In this document: positions 38,279-40,700 of the stretch, piece after piece
How the letters are laid out: each line of letters begins with the position of its first letter
Position numbering within the stretch: the stretch's first letter is position 1
Origin: a virus
Reading direction: 5' to 3' (one strand)
Virus record (IMG/VR): IMGVR_UViG_3300044946_000010
Coordinates: 1-40,700 of that record
Length of the DNA stretch: 40,700 nucleotides
Translations under genes and position numbers: made by a program
The notes under the pieces: model-generated
What the model saw: only the letters and a program-made list of their open reading frames with translations
Told to the model about the DNA's origin: nothing
The model's database searches: none

Positions 38279-38683
38279 TCATTTCCCGATGTTCATGAGG
38301 GCATCCCGCAGCCACGGCACGAGGCCAGTGATGCCAGTTTCCTGCTGCCCCGTTCCCTGCTGCCCGATCTGATCGCCGTGCATCATGGCTTGGGTCATTA
38401 TCGGGCCCAGCAGACCGCCGAATTGCGGCTGTTGCTGTTGCTGCTGACCCGGCTGTTGACGCGCCTGTTGCATCATTTGAACGCCCATCAAGCCCATCGG
38501 CATAAGATTCGCCATATTTGGCGTAACGCCTTGCTGGATATTGCTCATGGGCGATGCGCCCATTCCTCCAAGCCCAGCCGGCATCGCCCCTTGATACTGC
38601 GTCGCCGGATTGGCAAATGGATTTTGCTGCATCAGTTGTTGATCGACGCCCGGCATCTGGAAACCAAAGTACGGATAGTTCAT
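38279..38683 (-). CDS. Met/Gln-rich internal virion protein candidate (134 aa)
   Basis: A low-complexity protein rich in Met, Gln, Gly and Pro, with a QQQQQQ run and repeated short GLGGM motifs. It is probably disordered, like many minor ejection or scaffold-associated proteins. It is followed after one base by the 544-aa ejection protein. No family is recognised. Confidence 0.6.
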   Translation of the reverse strand: MNYPYFGFQMPGVDQQLMQQNPFANPATQYQGAMPAGLGGMGASPMSNIQQGVTPNMANLMPMGLMGVQMMQQARQQPGQQQQQQPQFGGLLGPIMTQAMMHGDQIGQQGTGQQETGITGLVPWLRDALMNIGK

Positions 38684-38692
38684 GATTGTCTC

Positions 38693-39931
38693 TCAGGTAA
38701 CCAAATGATCAGCACCGATTGCCGAATAATCGACCTTATCGAAGCCGCTCGGATCGCGCCATACTGCCCATGGGGCGAGACAACGTACATCATCCGCCAT
38801 GACGCCGACGCGCTGGACATTCGGCTCATCCCAGACGTATCGGTAACGATAGACCGAGAGCCCATTTTCAAGTCGATCACCGGTAATTTCGATATCTTTC
38901 TTCAAGCGGCGATCGGAGAAAATTCCGCTCATGCCGCCGAGCAGCCCTCCGCCAATTGCGCCGGCCGCCGTGCCAATACCCGGAACAACGCTCCCAAGCA
39001 TCGCGCCAGTAGCCGCGCCACCCAATGCGCCACCCATTCCGCCGGCAAGCTGATTTTGGTAATACGGCGTTGTCGTGCTGGTATTGCCACCATACTGACC
39101 TTGGATCAGGTTCGAGTAATTGTTGAGCAACTGCCACGGCGCATTGATCTGCTGTTGTTGAAGGGCCTGCTGATTGCCGCCCATGTTGTATAGGTTCGTC
39201 GCCGCGCCATTGATCGAATTGACCACATTCGGCGACATAGAGAGGCCACCCAATTGCTGCTGCGTGGCCGTGTTGTAGTTATTCGACAGCCCCGTAGCAC
39301 CTTGAAGCATGTTCCCCATGTTCTGCTGATACATGCTGTTCACGAGGCTAGCATCAGTGTTTCCGAGCTGCGTTGCCAAATCCTGCTGGTTCTGGCTGAC
39401 TGCCTGTCCGTATGCGCCGGAGCCATACCTACCCGAGCCTTCGAAATTGCTGGCCGTCTGCGGTGCAGTGGCAGTCTGGTACGCTCGCGTGATGGCATTG
39501 TTCGCAGCATCCAGTGCACCGGTCTGATACGGATTGTTCATCATAGAACCGTTGGCAAACTGGCTGAATGCCGAGTTGCCTGGGTTTGAATTCAGATAGT
39601 TACCGTTCAGTAGATTTTGGGTATAACCGCCAGCTGAATTATTGACGCCTGAGGCAGCGCCGAAATTAGTACCATTAGCGACGTTTTGGGTAGCGCCCAT
39701 GGCTTGTTGCTGCATAGGCGTGAAACCTGCGACTGAAGCCGATGGATTTCCCGCATATTGGTTATATGTATTTTGAGCACCAGAAAATACATTGCTCAGA
39801 TACGGTTGTTGGCCTGTCCACGGGGTAGCGACCGTATTGCTCGTGCTGCTGCCGCCTCCGCCACTTCCATTAGCTGGTACGGGCGGCATGCCAAGCCGCA
39901 TCAAATGCAATTGGCGAGGATTGCGGATCAT
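38693..39931 (-). CDS. Internal virion protein fused to an S74-like domain (412 aa)
   Basis: The start is the ATG at 39931, which overlaps the previous stop (ATGA). Residues 1-330 are Asn/Gln/Ser/Gly-rich with ejection-protein-like repeats (NNAITRAYQTATAPQT and GGALGGAATGAMLGSVVPG). The C-terminal 75 residues contain SDRRLKKDIEITGDRLENGL, then WDEPNVQRVGVMADDV and a YSAIG end, matching the peptidase S74 start. An S74 chaperone is usual in tail fibres but less expected on an internal protein. Confidence 0.8.
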   Translation of the reverse strand: MIRNPRQLHLMRLGMPPVPANGSGGGGSSTSNTVATPWTGQQPYLSNVFSGAQNTYNQYAGNPSASVAGFTPMQQQAMGATQNVANGTNFGAASGVNNSAGGYTQNLLNGNYLNSNPGNSAFSQFANGSMMNNPYQTGALDAANNAITRAYQTATAPQTASNFEGSGRYGSGAYGQAVSQNQQDLATQLGNTDASLVNSMYQQNMGNMLQGATGLSNNYNTATQQQLGGLSMSPNVVNSINGAATNLYNMGGNQQALQQQQINAPWQLLNNYSNLIQGQYGGNTSTTTPYYQNQLAGGMGGALGGAATGAMLGSVVPGIGTAAGAIGGGLLGGMSGIFSDRRLKKDIEITGDRLENGLSVYRYRYVWDEPNVQRVGVMADDVRCLAPWAVWRDPSGFDKVDYSAIGADHLVT

Positions 39932-40338
39932 AGCTTTTTCTCGACATAGAGATGAGTCATTTCGTAGCCGCCCAGCAAGCGCAGAAAGCCGCGCCACCAT
40001 CCCGGACGAGCTTGCAGTTCCATTGCATGACAGCCGTTAGCCTTCGCCCAGCGTTCAATCGTTTCCATCGCGGGGACTTGCCACTCACCACGGTTTCGCC
40101 CGGTGACGATGCGCAAGGTGCAAACGCGTTGTTTCGGATAATTGCAAAGGCGAGTGATACCTACTGCGTAGGCCGTTTCGGTGCGCCAGATCCAGAGTTG
40201 GTCTTCGCCTTCGAGAAGGCCAATGCGAATATCGTTTTCATCGAACTTGCCCCGGCTCGTTTTACAGGCAGCAGCGATCCAGGGACGAACCTCATCCCAT
40301 ACATCATCGATCAGATGCTTTTGAATTCCGTAAAGCAT
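39928..40338 (-). CDS. GNAT-fold-like virion-associated protein (136 aa)
   Basis: The C-terminal part CNYPKQRVCTLRIVTGRNRG and METIERWAKANGCHAMELQA, then GWWRGFLRLLGGYE, resembles the core strands and helices of GNAT acetyltransferases. Such proteins occur next to ejection genes in short-tailed phages, with unproven enzyme activity. It is followed by the S74-fusion gene with an ATGA overlap. Confidence 0.7.
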   Translation of the reverse strand: MLYGIQKHLIDDVWDEVRPWIAAACKTSRGKFDENDIRIGLLEGEDQLWIWRTETAYAVGITRLCNYPKQRVCTLRIVTGRNRGEWQVPAMETIERWAKANGCHAMELQARPGWWRGFLRLLGGYEMTHLYVEKKL

Positions 40339-40341
40339 GCG

Positions 40342-40671
40342 TTACCCAATCAGCAGGACATTGAAGGTTCTATCCACGGTTGCCGTATTGGCATGCGTGA
40401 GCGTTGCAGTCCCGTTCTTCTGCGAAGAGACGTAGAGGCTAGAAAGCGCGCCCGCGGCATTAGCGGTGAGAGGCTGGAATCCGAAATACGTGTTCGCGCC
40501 GATGCGCTCGTCAATTACGGTCGTCGTGCCAGAGCTGGCCGTCAACGTCACTTGAACCACCGAATTCAGTTTGCCTTGAAGCAAATTGTTCGAGGCTTGC
40601 GCGAGCTGTCGACGATGCTCGACCTCATTCGTTAGCATCAGCGGAACGCCTTGGTATCCCTTCTGAGTCAT
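40342..40671 (-). CDS. Small virion protein of unknown function (109 aa)
   Basis: The N-terminus is helical (NEVEHRRQLAQASNNLLQGK) and the rest is Thr/Ala-rich beta sequence (VVQVTLTASSGTTTVIDERI and GTATLTHANTATVDRTFNVL). The pattern is common in phage structural modules and may be a head or tail-tip protein. On the circular genome it directly follows the gp10-like gene with an ATGA overlap, and it ends 3 nt before the GNAT-like gene. Confidence 0.7.
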   Translation of the reverse strand: MTQKGYQGVPLMLTNEVEHRRQLAQASNNLLQGKLNSVVQVTLTASSGTTTVIDERIGANTYFGFQPLTANAAGALSSLYVSSQKNGTATLTHANTATVDRTFNVLLIG

Positions 40672-40700
40672 CGCCGCCCCGACATATGAATCGAATCTTC
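40574..40700. repeat. Terminal direct repeat (assembly overlap), right copy
   Basis: Identical to 1-127. Removing one copy gives the 40573-bp circular genome. Confidence 0.95.

Noticed and set aside
38219-39193. Plus-strand open frame opposite ejection genes
   Set aside because: Antisense shadow with His/Leu/Arg bias and no family-like pattern.
1-40700. CRISPR arrays, integrase and insertion sequences
   Set aside because: No regularly spaced repeats, tyrosine or serine recombinase, or transposase-like protein was seen in any frame I inspected.

Overview
The window is a complete, circularly assembled genome of a tailed phage with a short-tailed (podovirus-like) gene set. The first 127 bases (1-127) are repeated exactly as the last 127 (40574-40700). 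That is the signature of an unclipped assembly overlap, so the unique genome is 40573 bp and the 109-aa gene at the right end runs straight on into the gene at the left end. The structural set combines an SU10-type capsid (portal, DUF5309-like coat, adaptor) with a P22-like gp10-type protein and ejection proteins. I see no tape measure, sheath or tube protein and no integrase. The tailspike N-terminus, the ninB/ninG/ERF/YqaJ content and the overall style suggest a betaproteobacterial (Burkholderiaceae-like) host, but this is inference.

Layout. About 1-14.1 kb, minus strand, transcribed towards 1 and on through the circle: terminase small and large subunits, coiled-coil protein, portal, three small proteins, scaffold, major capsid protein (split by a group I intron that carries an HNH endonuclease), two capsid-proximal structural proteins, tail proteins, tailspike with an N-terminal signal peptide, adaptor, gp10-like protein. 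The run continues at the right end (40.67 to 34.2 kb, minus) with a GNAT-like protein, an S74-domain virion protein and ejection proteins including a lytic transglycosylase. Next come S74 tail fibre and lysis genes (34.1 to 30.2 kb, minus): tail-anchored membrane proteins, a DUF1003-like membrane protein, a GH24 lysozyme, a small membrane protein, a lipoprotein and a class-3 lipase.

14.1-14.5 kb is a non-coding block on the minus strand: terminator, tRNA-Met(CAU), an unrecognised multi-helix RNA candidate, terminator. 14.5-20.7 kb (minus) is a leftward early/middle operon headed by a 66-aa HTH protein: four tiny membrane proteins, a replication-initiation-like protein, NinG overlapped by an HNH endonuclease, DNA-binding and zinc-ribbon proteins, and an RNA-ligase-like nucleotidyltransferase. 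Between 20.68 and 20.77 kb is a divergent control region. 20.8-30.2 kb (plus) is the rightward early operon: second HTH protein, many small proteins, a Gly-rich lipoprotein, ERF annealing protein, YqaJ exonuclease, NinB, a cytosine methyltransferase overlapped in another frame by a second apparently genuine protein, endonuclease VII, an HNH/AP2 endonuclease, DUF551 and Lar-like proteins.

How it fits together. The two divergent operons supply replication (left) and ERF/exonuclease recombination, DNA modification and host takeover (right). Late genes are all leftward, with internal terminators and hairpins around the scaffold, capsid and decoration genes that probably set protein ratios. Genes are packed with 1-4 nt stop/start overlaps (ATGA, GTGA, TAATG), and I used these to choose many starts. 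The strongest oddities are the intron in the capsid gene, the dual-coding methyltransferase locus, the structured RNA beside the tRNA, and the abundance of HNH-type elements.
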